Part shown: positions 26,846 through 35,497 of the stretch, in pieces | Position numbering within the stretch: position 1 is the first letter of the stretch | Layout: every line of letters starts with the position of its first letter | DNA from: Achromobacter pestifer | GTDB lineage: Bacteria; Pseudomonadota; Gammaproteobacteria; Burkholderiales; Burkholderiaceae_B | Assembly: GCF_902859625.1 (NCBI RefSeq) | Contig: NZ_CADIJX010000002.1 | Coordinates: 186,001 to 250,000, forward strand | Length of the DNA: 64,000 nucleotides | Reading direction: 5' to 3' | Translations under genes and position numbers: made by a program | Notes under the pieces: generated by a model | Seen by the model: only the letters and a program-made list of their open reading frames with translations | What the model was told of the DNA's origin: nothing | Database searches by the model: none

Positions 26846-27009
26846 GACGCCCTCGGCAGGCGTCCCGCGGCGTCACCGCAAGACGTCCGCAGAGCGGTCA
26901 GGGCCGCGCCTGGCACCATGCCGGCGCGGCCTTCTTTGCGATACTGGGGCATACCCGCCAGCATTCAAACCCACTCCCAGGTCCATTCCGGACCTTTCCG
27001 CGTGAGCCC

Positions 27010-27438
27010 ATGACAGACACTATCCCTTCTGGCTTCGAGCCCTGGCAGCCAAGTAGTCCCTTCATGACGCATCTGACCGAACTTGGCGCGCTGTACCGCC
27101 GCGATGCCGATTCGGTCCTGGGCATGCGCGTCGCACATGCCCACACCAATATGCACGCGATTGCCCACGGCGGCCTGTTGGCCACGCTGGCCGATAGTGC
27201 GCTGGGGTTCACGATCGCGCAGCAGGCGCAGGTGTCCGTGGTGACGGTGCAGATGTCGGTGGAATACCTGAATGCCGTCAAGCCGGGGGACTGGCTGGAG
27301 GCGCATGTGCGCATCGACAAACAGGGCAAGCGGCTGATCTACGCGAATTGCCTGCTGTTGGTGGAAGGCCGCAGCATGCTGAAGGCGAACGCAGTGTTCG
27401 CCGTGCGGGCCGCGCCAACACCGGCATCCGACGGCTAA
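27010..27438 (+). CDS. PaaI-family hotdog thioesterase
   Basis: Acyl-CoA thioesterase of 142 residues, single hotdog domain. NMHAIAHGGLLATLADSALGF contains the conserved HGG and the aspartate of the PaaI active site. VTVQMSVEYLNAVKPGDWL and the second strand follow. It probably relieves stalled CoA intermediates of the adjacent pathway. The 164-bp gap upstream suggests its own promoter. Confidence 0.9.
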   Translation: MTDTIPSGFEPWQPSSPFMTHLTELGALYRRDADSVLGMRVAHAHTNMHAIAHGGLLATLADSALGFTIAQQAQVSVVTVQMSVEYLNAVKPGDWLEAHVRIDKQGKRLIYANCLLLVEGRSMLKANAVFAVRAAPTPASDG

Positions 27439-27499
27439 GGGGCAGGCCGCCTTGACGGAGGCGTGCCCCGGGGATGCGCGCGGTGCGCATCCCAAGCCA

Positions 27500-28483
27500 T
27501 CACTCGACCTTGACGCCGGTCGTCTTCACGACATTGCGCCATTTGGCGGTTTCGCCCGTCACGAATGCAGTCACCTGCTCCGGCGTCATCGGACCTAGCG
27601 GTTCGCTGTTCTGCCCCGCCAGACGCGCCACCATTTCCGGTGAATTCATGATGTCGTTCGTGGCTTGATTCAGCTTGGCCACGATGGCCGGGTCCGTGCC
27701 GGCCGGTGCATAGAATCCCAGCCAGGTGTAGACGTCCAGGCCCGGCGCACCCGATTCCGCGAATGTCGGCAGATCCGGGAACAGCTTGCTGCGTTCTGCG
27801 CTGGCCACGCCAATCGGACGCAATTGGCCCGACTTGATGAATGGGGCGACGCTCATCGCATCCTGCACCGCCACCTTGAGCTCACCGGATACCACCGCAT
27901 TGGTGGCGGGCGACGCACCCTTGTAGGGCACGTGCTCCATCGGCACGCCCGTGATCTTCTTCAACCACTCTCCACCCAGGTGGGTCGACCCCCCGAAGCC
28001 CGCGGAGCCATACGGCACGCCAGGCTGGGATTTTCCCCATGCCAGAAATTCAGGGATGGTCTTGACCGGCAGGCCCGCATTGACCACCACCAGGTTCGGC
28101 GCTCGGGCCAGGATGCCGATCGGCGCGAAGTCCTTGACGGGGTCGTAGCGAACCTTGTCATTGACCGCCGGCCCGATCACATGGCCCGTGGCGCTGACCA
28201 GCAGCGTGTAGCCGTCGTTCTTCTGGCGTGCCACCAACTCGGTGCCGACTTGTCCGGCGGCGCCGGGCTTGTTCTCGACCACGAAGGTCTGCTTGAAGCG
28301 TTTTCCCAATTCGGCTGACAGCAGGCGTGCGACGATGTCCGTCATGCCGCCGGGCGCGAACGCCACCACGACGGTGACAGGATGATCGGGATATTCGGCG
28401 TGAGCCGTGTGGGCGACGCTTGCGGCCAGGCTGCAAAAAAGCAGCGCACCGGTCGCGCCGCGTCGCAGGATATTGCGGTTCAT
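27500..28483 (-). CDS. Bug-family solute-binding protein
   Basis: Periplasmic receptor of 327 residues. A signal peptide ends at AHAE (about 30), then YPDHPVTVVVAFAPGGMTD. The conserved GSAGFGGSTHLGGEWLKK and HVPYKGASPATNAVVSGEL segments are present. No cognate membrane components are nearby. Divergent from the CaiB operon across 260 bp and convergent with the thioesterase; it probably binds a substrate of the neighbouring CoA pathway. Confidence 0.92.
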   Translation of the reverse strand: MNRNILRRGATGALLFCSLAASVAHTAHAEYPDHPVTVVVAFAPGGMTDIVARLLSAELGKRFKQTFVVENKPGAAGQVGTELVARQKNDGYTLLVSATGHVIGPAVNDKVRYDPVKDFAPIGILARAPNLVVVNAGLPVKTIPEFLAWGKSQPGVPYGSAGFGGSTHLGGEWLKKITGVPMEHVPYKGASPATNAVVSGELKVAVQDAMSVAPFIKSGQLRPIGVASAERSKLFPDLPTFAESGAPGLDVYTWLGFYAPAGTDPAIVAKLNQATNDIMNSPEMVARLAGQNSEPLGPMTPEQVTAFVTGETAKWRNVVKTTGVKVE

Positions 28484-28668
28484 GGTTGTCTCCAGGGAAT
28501 TTTTATCGTCCGGGCAGCGCGGCAGTCGATGCGCTTCGGTCAGGCCAGTATGGCCGCGCGGGTCGCACTATTCCATCCGAAATATTCGAACTCAACGTTC
28601 GCGGTTTTCTAAAGCGGGGCCGGGCTTGCCCGTGGCAGAACCCGCCTTGAACCCCCGCGAACGCAGCG

Positions 28669-28680
28669 TTCGAAACTTTC
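28669..28680. promoter_or_regulatory. 12-base motif upstream of the CaiB operon
   Basis: Second exact copy of TTCGAAACTTTC, 63 bp before the CaiB start. The gap 28484-28743 also holds related TTCGAA and TTCGCGG stretches around 28584-28600. See the matching site at 19384-19395. Confidence 0.35.
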
Positions 28681-28743
28681 AACTCCTCGTGGGACGGGGC
28701 CGCTGACATAATTTTCGAAAAGCGGCTGAATCACGGAGACACT

Positions 28744-29925
28744 ATGCTTCACAACGCCTTGCGCGGTATCAAAGTCGTGGACTTGTCGCGCATTCTCGCG
28801 GGCCCCTGGTGCACGCAAAACCTGTCGGATCTTGGTGCGGAGGTCATCAAGATCGAACACCCGGAGCGCGGCGACGACACGCGCGGCTGGGGGCCCCCCG
28901 ACCTTCATTCCGATGATGGCAGCGCGTCCATGTCGGCGTATTTCATGGCCTGCAACCGAGGCAAGCAGTCGGTTGCCATCGACTTCGCCTCGGAAGCGGG
29001 GGCTGCGCGCGTGCGCGAACTGGTGGCTGACGCCGACATCCTGGTTGAAAACTACAAGGCTGGCGGCTTGCGCAAGTACGGACTGGACTACGCATCGCTT
29101 GCCCGTATCAACCCGCGCCTGATCTACCTGTCCATCACCGGTTACGGCCAGTCCGGCCCCATGGCTGGCAAGCCGGGATATGACTACGTGTTCCAGGGCA
29201 TGGGCGGCCTGATGAGCTACACCGGCCAACCCGACGGCACTCCGGGCGCGGGCCCACTGCGCACAGGCGTCGCGGTGGTGGACCTGATGACGGGCATGTA
29301 CGCGACGTCTGCCGTGCTGGCCGCCTTGCGCCAGCGCGACCAGACCGGCCAGGGCCTGCCGCTGGACATCTGTTTGCTGGATGTGGCGGTGGCGCTGAAC
29401 GCCAATCAGGGCGCCAACTATCTGGTGTCGGGCGTGGCGCCCAAGCGCAGCGGCAATGCCCATCCGAACTGCGCGCCGTACGAGGTGTTCGGCTGCGCGG
29501 ATGGGCACGTGATCCTGGCGATCGGCAACGACGGTCAATTCGCGCGCTTCAGCGGCGTGGTTGGCCAGCCCGAATGGGCGGCCGATGCACGCTATGCCAC
29601 CAACAGCGCGCGGTTGGCGCACATGGACAGCCTGCGCCCGCTGGTCGCCGCCGCACTGGCGTCCGCGCCGCGCAAGCATTGGACCGATGCGTTTGACGCA
29701 GCCGGTGTGCCATGGGGGCCCATCCACACCTTGGACGAGGTCTTTGCGCATCCGCAGGTGCAGCACCGTGAACTGCTTCAGACCACTCAGCACCCGGTGC
29801 TGGGCGAAGTCCGGCTGGTGCGCAACCCGCTACTGGCCGGCACACCTGCCAGCGCCCTGGGAGCGGCGCCGCCGCTGCTGGGCGAGCACACAGACGCCGT
29901 GCTGACGAACCCGGCCACGATTTGA
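28744..29925 (+). CDS. CaiB/BaiF-family CoA-transferase
   Basis: Type III CoA-transferase of 393 residues. The N terminus reads LRGIKVVDLSRILAGPWCTQNLSDLGAEVIKIEHPERGDDTR, the standard CoA-binding part. The catalytic aspartate is in KPGYDYVFQGMGG (about residue 143). Middle and C-terminal parts have DICLLDVAVALNANQG and GVPWGPIHTLDEVFAHPQV. It forms a CoA ester of a carboxylic acid by transfer, likely activating the substrate that the Bug receptor downstream delivers. First gene of a three-gene operon. Confidence 0.93.
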   Translation: MLHNALRGIKVVDLSRILAGPWCTQNLSDLGAEVIKIEHPERGDDTRGWGPPDLHSDDGSASMSAYFMACNRGKQSVAIDFASEAGAARVRELVADADILVENYKAGGLRKYGLDYASLARINPRLIYLSITGYGQSGPMAGKPGYDYVFQGMGGLMSYTGQPDGTPGAGPLRTGVAVVDLMTGMYATSAVLAALRQRDQTGQGLPLDICLLDVAVALNANQGANYLVSGVAPKRSGNAHPNCAPYEVFGCADGHVILAIGNDGQFARFSGVVGQPEWAADARYATNSARLAHMDSLRPLVAAALASAPRKHWTDAFDAAGVPWGPIHTLDEVFAHPQVQHRELLQTTQHPVLGEVRLVRNPLLAGTPASALGAAPPLLGEHTDAVLTNPATI

Positions 29926-29945
29926 ACGACCCCGAGGAGACAACA

Positions 29946-30917
29946 ATGAAACCCATCAAATTCCCGCTAGCCGTCGCGCTGGCCTGCCTGGCGTTGCCGG
30001 GCCTTGCCGCCGCGGACTATCCCGACCGGCCGATCCGTCTGGTCGTGCCTTACGCAGTGGGCGGCACCACCGACATCATTGCTCGCGTTGTCAGCAACAA
30101 ACTCGGCATGCAACTGGGCCAATCCGTCATCATCGAGAACAAGCCCGGTGCTGGCGGCAGCATCGGTTCGGCCTACGCCGCCAAGCAACCTGCCGACGGC
30201 TACACCCTGGTGATGGCCGTCGAAAGCTCGCATGCGGTCAATCCCAACGTCTACGCCAAGAGTGCTTACGACCCCGTCCGCGACTTTGCCCCCATCAGCA
30301 ACCTGGCCGACGTGCCCAACGTGCTGGTCGTGAATCCGGCGCTTCCCGCGCAAGACCTGGCTGCGTTCCTGAAGCTGCTCAAGGCCGATCCCAACAAGTA
30401 CGCATTCGGCTCCTCGGGCAATGGCGGCCTGAGCCACATGAATGGCGAATTGTTCATGAAGACCACCGGCACGCGCATGCTGCACGTGCCGTACAAAGGC
30501 TTGGGGCCGGCGTTGAACGATCTGGTCGCGGGACAAGTGCAGGTGGTGTTCGACAACATTCCGTCGTCCTATCCCTTGATCCAGGGGCAACGCATCCGCC
30601 CGTTGGCAGTGGCCGCCAAGCAGCGGCTCAAAGTCCTGCCGGATGTGCCGACCTACGCGGAGGCCGGCTTGCCGGCCATGAACAACCCGTCGTGGTTCGG
30701 CCTGGCCGCGCCCGCCGGCACGCCAGCGCCGGTGCTGGACAAACTGAACGCGGCGGTGCGCCAGGCACTGGCCGACCCAGCAACCATCGACGCCATCGAG
30801 AAGCAGGGCGCGGTGCCCAGCCCGATGTCGCGTGACGAATTCGGCGCCCTGATCGCGCAGTCCTACGCCCACTGGAAGACGGTGGTCGAAGACATCAAAT
30901 TCGAGAAAATGCAGTAA
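29946..30917 (+). CDS. Bug-family solute-binding protein
   Basis: Periplasmic receptor of 323 residues. A signal peptide ends near GLAAAD (about 25), then YPDRPIRLVVPYAVGGTTD. GSSGNGGLSHMNGELFMK and HVPYKGLGPALNDLVAGQV are conserved. GAGGAG precedes the ATG at 29946. It lies 20 bp after the CoA-transferase and 11 bp before the hydratase, the tightest linkage of a Bug gene to a pathway in this window, so its ligand is probably the pathway substrate. Confidence 0.93.
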   Translation: MKPIKFPLAVALACLALPGLAAADYPDRPIRLVVPYAVGGTTDIIARVVSNKLGMQLGQSVIIENKPGAGGSIGSAYAAKQPADGYTLVMAVESSHAVNPNVYAKSAYDPVRDFAPISNLADVPNVLVVNPALPAQDLAAFLKLLKADPNKYAFGSSGNGGLSHMNGELFMKTTGTRMLHVPYKGLGPALNDLVAGQVQVVFDNIPSSYPLIQGQRIRPLAVAAKQRLKVLPDVPTYAEAGLPAMNNPSWFGLAAPAGTPAPVLDKLNAAVRQALADPATIDAIEKQGAVPSPMSRDEFGALIAQSYAHWKTVVEDIKFEKMQ

Positions 30918-30928
30918 GAGGAACCCAC

Positions 30929-31720
30929 GTGACTACCAGAAACCTAGCCTTTCCCCACGCCAGCGCTGAAATAGACGCCGCTGGCATCGCCACCCTGACC
31001 ATCGAAGACGCCGGGGTGCTGAACATTCTGAGCACGCCCGTGATCAACGGCCTGCGCGAGGCGCTTGACCAATTGCGCCAAGACGACTCGGTGCGCGTGC
31101 TGGTATTGCGAGGCGCCAGCGACCGGGCGTTCGTCGCAGGCGCCGACATCGCGGAAATGGCCGCCCTGGATGAACAGCGCGCCCAGCGCTTTATCTCGAA
31201 CCTGCGTGATCTTTGCAACGCCGTGCGCCACTTCCCGGTGCCCGTCATCGCCCGCATTCCGGGATGGTGCCTGGGCGGCGGCCTGGAATTCGCCCTGGCC
31301 TGCGACTTGCGCATCTGCGCCGACCACGCGCAATTCGGCATGCCTGAAGTCAAGGTCGGCATTCCGTCGGTGATTCATGCCGCGCTGATGCCGCAGTTGA
31401 TTGGCGCGGCCAACAGCGCGTGGATGTTGCTGACGGGTGAATTGATCGATGCCCGCCGCGCGCAAGACTGGGGGCTGGTCAACGCCGCCGTGCCGCAGGC
31501 CGAATTGGATCAGGCCGTGCGCAAGCTGGCCGAAGGCTTCGCGGCGTTGGGGCCGGCGGCCTTGCGTCAGCAGAAGAAGCTGCTGCGCCGCTGGGAAACC
31601 ATGTCCGTGGATGAGGCGATCGAGGATAGCGTCGCGGAATTCGGCGCAGCCTTCAACACCGGCGAACCGCAGAAATTCATGAACGAATTCCTGGCAAGCA
31701 AGCGCGAACGCAAGGGCTGA
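30929..31720 (+). CDS. Enoyl-CoA hydratase/isomerase family protein
   Basis: Crotonase of 263 residues starting at GTG. The oxyanion-hole segments are AFVAGADIAEMA (about residue 70) and GWCLGGGLEFALACDLRIC (about 113). The acid position is in MPEVKVGIPSVIHAALM (about residue 136). It would hydrate or isomerise the CoA ester made by the upstream CoA-transferase. It ends exactly where the convergent LysR gene ends. Confidence 0.91.
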   Translation: MTTRNLAFPHASAEIDAAGIATLTIEDAGVLNILSTPVINGLREALDQLRQDDSVRVLVLRGASDRAFVAGADIAEMAALDEQRAQRFISNLRDLCNAVRHFPVPVIARIPGWCLGGGLEFALACDLRICADHAQFGMPEVKVGIPSVIHAALMPQLIGAANSAWMLLTGELIDARRAQDWGLVNAAVPQAELDQAVRKLAEGFAALGPAALRQQKKLLRRWETMSVDEAIEDSVAEFGAAFNTGEPQKFMNEFLASKRERKG

Positions 31721-32635
31721 TCAGCCCGCCCCGCGTGTTGCCGCGACAACCGGGTCGTCCAGCAGGTATTCGGCAACCTGTTCAACGAACGGCGACAGCG
31801 GCACGCCGGCCTGCGTCACCAACGTCAGTTCGCGCAGCGCCCAGGGCTCGCTGATCGCCACCGCCGCGATACGCTTCTCGCGTAGCGCGGTGGCGGCGAT
31901 GCTGCGCGGCACCAGCGACACCCCCACGCCGGCCTCAACCATGGACAGCACGGCGTCGAAGGTATGCACATGGATGCGCACCTTGGGCGTCTTGCCGGCC
32001 AGCTTGGCCATGTCGCGCAGGAAAATGTAATTGCTGCTGGCGCGGCTCATGCAGACGAAGTCCAGATCCAGCACCGCCGGGAAGCGCACGGGTGAACTCT
32101 CCACCACCGGATGATTCAGCGGCGCGGCAATGATGAGCTCATCAATCGCGTAGCGGACGGCGTTCACGCCTGCGGATTTCGCCTGGCCGGCAAAGATGCC
32201 GATATCCGCTTCCTGGCCTGCGATGGCGGCTTCAATCGTGTTGCTGGAGCGCTCTTCCAGCAGGATGTTCACATTGGGGTTGGCCGACAGGAAACGGCTC
32301 AGACTGGGCACGATGAACCCATTCAACGAACTGCTGTTGGCGAACAGCTTGACGCTGCCCTTCAGCCCGCTGGCAAAGCCGCTGACTTCGCCGTGCATGC
32401 GTTCAACGCCTGCCAGCAGCGAGCGCACATGCTTCAGCACGAACGTGCCTTCCGCCGTGAGCTCCATGCCGCGCGCCTCGCGCTTGAACAGCGGCACGCC
32501 CATCGCGAACTCCAGATTCTTCAGCCGGTAACTGGCGGATGACGCGGTCAGGTGTACCGTGTTGGCCCCGCCCGACAAGCTTTTCGCCTCGGCGATGGCA
32601 AGGAAAAGACGGAGATCTGTGAGTTCGTAGCGCAT
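31721..32635 (-). CDS. LysR-family transcriptional regulator
   Basis: Regulator of 304 residues. The HTH (about 5-62) has LFLAIAEAKSLSGGANTVHLTASSASYRLKNLE, and the effector domain follows, with VEAGVGVSLVPRSIAATAL near 230. It is convergent with the CaiB-Bug-hydratase operon. It is a candidate regulator of the two CoA operons that share the TTCGAAACTTTC motif, though nothing in the sequence proves this. Confidence 0.89.
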   Translation of the reverse strand: MRYELTDLRLFLAIAEAKSLSGGANTVHLTASSASYRLKNLEFAMGVPLFKREARGMELTAEGTFVLKHVRSLLAGVERMHGEVSGFASGLKGSVKLFANSSSLNGFIVPSLSRFLSANPNVNILLEERSSNTIEAAIAGQEADIGIFAGQAKSAGVNAVRYAIDELIIAAPLNHPVVESSPVRFPAVLDLDFVCMSRASSNYIFLRDMAKLAGKTPKVRIHVHTFDAVLSMVEAGVGVSLVPRSIAATALREKRIAAVAISEPWALRELTLVTQAGVPLSPFVEQVAEYLLDDPVVAATRGAG

Positions 32636-32667
32636 GCCGCAAGATTACCGTAGATGCATCTGCCGCG

Positions 32668-34125
32668 TCATAGATACGGCGTGGCCAGCCAGATGATCTT
32701 GTTGCGCAGGCGCTTGGCAAACGGCGCCATCGTCAGTGCCTCCAGGGTCTCGCGCTTGGCCTGGCCAATCAGCGTGTCGATCCGGCTGCCGATCCAGCGG
32801 GCCACCGTGGGGTCGTAGATTTCGGTGTCCAGTTCAAAATTCAAGCGCAGGCTGCGGGGATCCAGATTGGACGAACCCACATACGCCCAAGCGTCATCCA
32901 CCGTCATCAACTTGGAGTGATCGAACGCGCCCTGCGCGCGCCAGACGTGGCAGCCCGTGCGCACCACCTGATCCAACTGCGCCGACATCGCGTAGTCGAC
33001 CAGGCGCAGGTTGTTCTTGCCGGGGATGACGATGTCCACCCGGATACCGCGCCGCGCGGCGGTGGCCAGCGCGCCGATCAGGGTTTGATCGGGCAGGAAG
33101 TAGGGCGACTGGATACGCACGTGGCGCTGGGCCACGGCCAGCGCACCCAGCAACATATTGTGCGAACTGCCCAATGCCCGGTCGGGCCCGGACGGCACGC
33201 AGCGCATCGGCACGTCGCCCGTAGGCGGGAAAGCGTGCGGATCGAACCACGGCTTGGCCGGCAGGGACTCATGCGTGGTGAAATTCCAATCGTGTGCAAA
33301 CACCGACATCAGCTGCGTCACGATCGGCCCCTCCACGCGGAAATGCGTGTCGTGGTTGGTGGCGTCACCCGCCAGCGCACTGACAAAGGCAGCCCGCACA
33401 TTCATACCGCCCGTGAACCCGACGCGCCCATCGATCACCAGCACCTTGCGGTGGCTGCGCAGATTCGCATAGGGCATGCGCAGCACGCCCAGCGGGTTCG
33501 TCATGAAGCGCGCGACCGGCACGCCGCCACGGGCCAGCATGCGCACGATGGGCGGACGCGAATACTTCGAGCCGATGGCGTCGATCAATACTCGAACCTC
33601 GACACCCCGTGCCTGAGCCTCGATCAGCGCCTGCGCCAACTCGCGCCCAATCGGATCGTTGTCGAAGATATAGCTTTGCATCGCCACGGCGTGGCGCGCA
33701 TCACGGATGGCTTGCAGCATGGCCGGGTAGGTTTCGTCACCCCCCGCCAACGGCTGCACCGCATTGCCGCCCAGCAGCCGGAACCGGCTGACGCGGTCGC
33801 CCAGCACCTTCAGCGACGCGAATTGCGGCCCCGAAATCGGCGCCACATCCACTGGCAGGGTCTCGACTTGCTCGGCATCCACCACCATCGCCTCGTCGCG
33901 CTGCTGCGACAGCCGCGTCTTGCGGATACGGTTGATGCCCGCCACGAAATAGAACATGGCACCGAACAGGGGCGAGAACAACGCCACCCCCACCCAACCG
34001 ATGGCCGCCCGCACATCCTGCTTGGTCATCGCGGCATGCACCGCCGCCCCAGTCCCCGCCACGATGCTGATGGCAAAAACCAGATGGGGCCAGTAATCGA
34101 TCAAAATCTCGTGTATGCGATCCAT
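32668..34125 (-). CDS. cls: Cardiolipin synthase (phospholipase D family)
   Basis: Inner-membrane phospholipid synthase of 485 residues joining two phosphatidylglycerols. Two N-terminal membrane helices (about 8-65) are followed by two PLD motifs: HRKVLVIDGRVGFTGG (about residue 225) and HSKLMTVDDAWAYVGSSN (about 405). Length and layout match ClsA. I take ATG at 34125; an in-frame TTG at 34152 sits beside a GGAGG. The gene ends next to LysR and lies upstream of and divergent from tRNA-His. Confidence 0.92.
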   Translation of the reverse strand: MDRIHEILIDYWPHLVFAISIVAGTGAAVHAAMTKQDVRAAIGWVGVALFSPLFGAMFYFVAGINRIRKTRLSQQRDEAMVVDAEQVETLPVDVAPISGPQFASLKVLGDRVSRFRLLGGNAVQPLAGGDETYPAMLQAIRDARHAVAMQSYIFDNDPIGRELAQALIEAQARGVEVRVLIDAIGSKYSRPPIVRMLARGGVPVARFMTNPLGVLRMPYANLRSHRKVLVIDGRVGFTGGMNVRAAFVSALAGDATNHDTHFRVEGPIVTQLMSVFAHDWNFTTHESLPAKPWFDPHAFPPTGDVPMRCVPSGPDRALGSSHNMLLGALAVAQRHVRIQSPYFLPDQTLIGALATAARRGIRVDIVIPGKNNLRLVDYAMSAQLDQVVRTGCHVWRAQGAFDHSKLMTVDDAWAYVGSSNLDPRSLRLNFELDTEIYDPTVARWIGSRIDTLIGQAKRETLEALTMAPFAKRLRNKIIWLATPYL

Positions 34126-34330
34126 AGCGATGGCGTAAGCGACTGCCTCCAAGGGGGAACCATGCGGAAGGATAGCAAGGAGCGGGCGAGGGGAAACGGA
34201 CGGCGCAAGGGGCTTTTGACGAGATAAAAAAATGTGCTATAGTTCGGCCTCTTCGTTGCTGACCTTCTATTTGAAGGGCGGCGGCAGAAAGAGAGCAGTA
34301 AAAAAAGCAGTGCAAAAAAGCAGTACCAGA

Positions 34331-34407
34331 GGTGGCTGTAGCTCAGTTGGTAGAGTCCTGGATTGTGATTCCAGTTGTCGTGGGTTCGAGCCCCATCAGC
34401 CACCCCA
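34331..34407 (+). tRNA. tRNA-His (anticodon GTG)
   Basis: Complete cloverleaf of 77 nt including the extra 5' G (-1) typical of tRNA-His, pairing with discriminator C. The acceptor stem is GTGGCTG/CAGCCAC, the D loop AGCTCAGTTGGTAGAG, the anticodon loop TTGTGAT inside the CTGGA/TCCAG stem, the T loop GTTCGAG, and CCA is encoded. The phage-derived island begins directly downstream, so this tRNA was probably its attachment gene. Confidence 0.97.
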
Positions 34408-34424
34408 AAGAATTCAATGAAAAT

Positions 34425-34448
34425 AGCCGCCTAGAGCGGCTTTTTTCT
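34425..34448 (+). terminator. Rho-independent terminator after tRNA-His
   Basis: AGCCGC (34425-34430) pairs with GCGGCT (34436-34441) around a 5-nt loop, followed by a T run to 34446. It terminates the tRNA transcript. Confidence 0.85.
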
Positions 34449-34497
34449 TTTGTGCCATTTGTGAAATGGTGGCGCGAACAGCATTTGGTGGTATCGG

Positions 34498-34965
34498 TCA
34501 CGCGCTGCTCTTGATCTCCACCACTCGTCGGCGCTCGTAAATATGCCGCGTCGTCGTCGGATTTGCGGCGTTTCCGGGTTCTCATCACGGCCCAACAGCA
34601 CCGTCATGTAGTATGCCCGCAAGTCATGGGATGTGAACCGCTCACGATCCGGCACCGCTACCCAGTCAGCCATGATTTTCGACCAGAGCGCCTTGAACCT
34701 CTGTTCCGTAACGGGCTGGCCATCGCGGTTGGTGAGAACGAACATCGATTCCGGAATGGCCGATTCCCCATCTCGGGCGGGCCGATCCAACTGGGCGAAT
34801 TCTGCGAACAATTTGGCGCGGCGCCGGCGTTCATTCGATCGACCCTTTGCGCAGCGCGTCACCGACCTTGGCCTTGGCAAATCCCACTGAAACGCCAGCG
34901 GCCTCCATGTCGACTTTCCGCAACTCCAGAAATTCCACTTAGCGACCTGGCGGCTGGGGGGCGCT
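34498..34965 (-). pseudogene. Phage tyrosine integrase, C-terminal remnant with frameshifts
   Basis: Translating across frames restores an integrase C-terminal catalytic domain. It starts with FLELRKVDMEAAGVSVGFAK in one frame. It continues with the SHDLRAYY box (HxxR) in a second. It ends in the third with an ANPTTTRHIYERR segment carrying the catalytic tyrosine, and stops at 34498. At least two frameshifts break it and the N-terminal arm-binding domain and first catalytic arginine are missing. The element therefore cannot excise by its own integrase. Its position directly beyond tRNA-His fits the usual integrase/att arrangement. Confidence 0.8.
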
Positions 34966-35028
34966 GCGGTTCTGGTGTCCCACTCCGGCAAGCTAGTTAC
35001 ACTCGATACCTCACAGGGGAGCTCGTCA

Positions 35029-35373
35029 GTGTTCAAGATGAAAATAGGTGTCCTAGCGTCATTGTCTGCGGCAATCATTTTCGGTGCGAATCCGATCATC
35101 GCAGCCCCCTCAGCTGTGGATCTAAAGCACTGCAAAGCCATGTCTGAAATGGCGCGTGTTGTCATGCAGTTGCGTCAATACGGCGTTCGAATGTCGGAGT
35201 TGATGGAAGAAGCTGAGTCGGTGGGTGGTTATTGGGGTGATTTGATGGGCATATACATCGAAGATGCGTTCAGGAGACCCATATATACAGGTGAGACTGC
35301 GCAATCGGCTGCTGTCGATGAGTTTGAGGATATTGCTTACGCCGCGTGCTTACGGACGCGGAAAAAAAAGTAA
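35029..35373 (+). CDS. Small secreted protein of unknown function (cargo gene)
   Basis: Protein of 114 residues with a clear signal peptide (about residues 3-26, MKIGVLASLSAAIIFG... ending AAP). The mature part is mostly helical with two cysteines (HC near 34, AAC near 106), suggesting a periplasmic disulfide-bonded protein. I chose GTG at 35029 because GGGGAG lies 6 nt upstream; ATG at 35038 would also work. Base composition is visibly AT-richer than the tail genes and the chromosome around it, suggesting separate acquisition. I do not recognise a family. Confidence 0.65.
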   Translation: MFKMKIGVLASLSAAIIFGANPIIAAPSAVDLKHCKAMSEMARVVMQLRQYGVRMSELMEEAESVGGYWGDLMGIYIEDAFRRPIYTGETAQSAAVDEFEDIAYAACLRTRKKK

Positions 35374-35497
35374 AAAAAATACTGGGACTATCCTCGCCTT
35401 CCGTGCGAGGCCTTCGCGTTTTGGCGTGCGCGAATCTCATTAGTGAATAAGCTACTATCCGGAAAGCTCTTTGTTACCTACCTTGTTTGGGGGATTA

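Noticed and set aside
32917..34227. Long + strand open frame opposite the cardiolipin synthase
   Set aside because: Histidine/arginine-rich translation without motifs, opposite two intact PLD motifs; a shadow.
35386..35420. Short CCTCGC/GCGAGG hairpin after the small secreted protein gene
   Set aside because: The following bases are not a T run, so evidence for termination is too weak.
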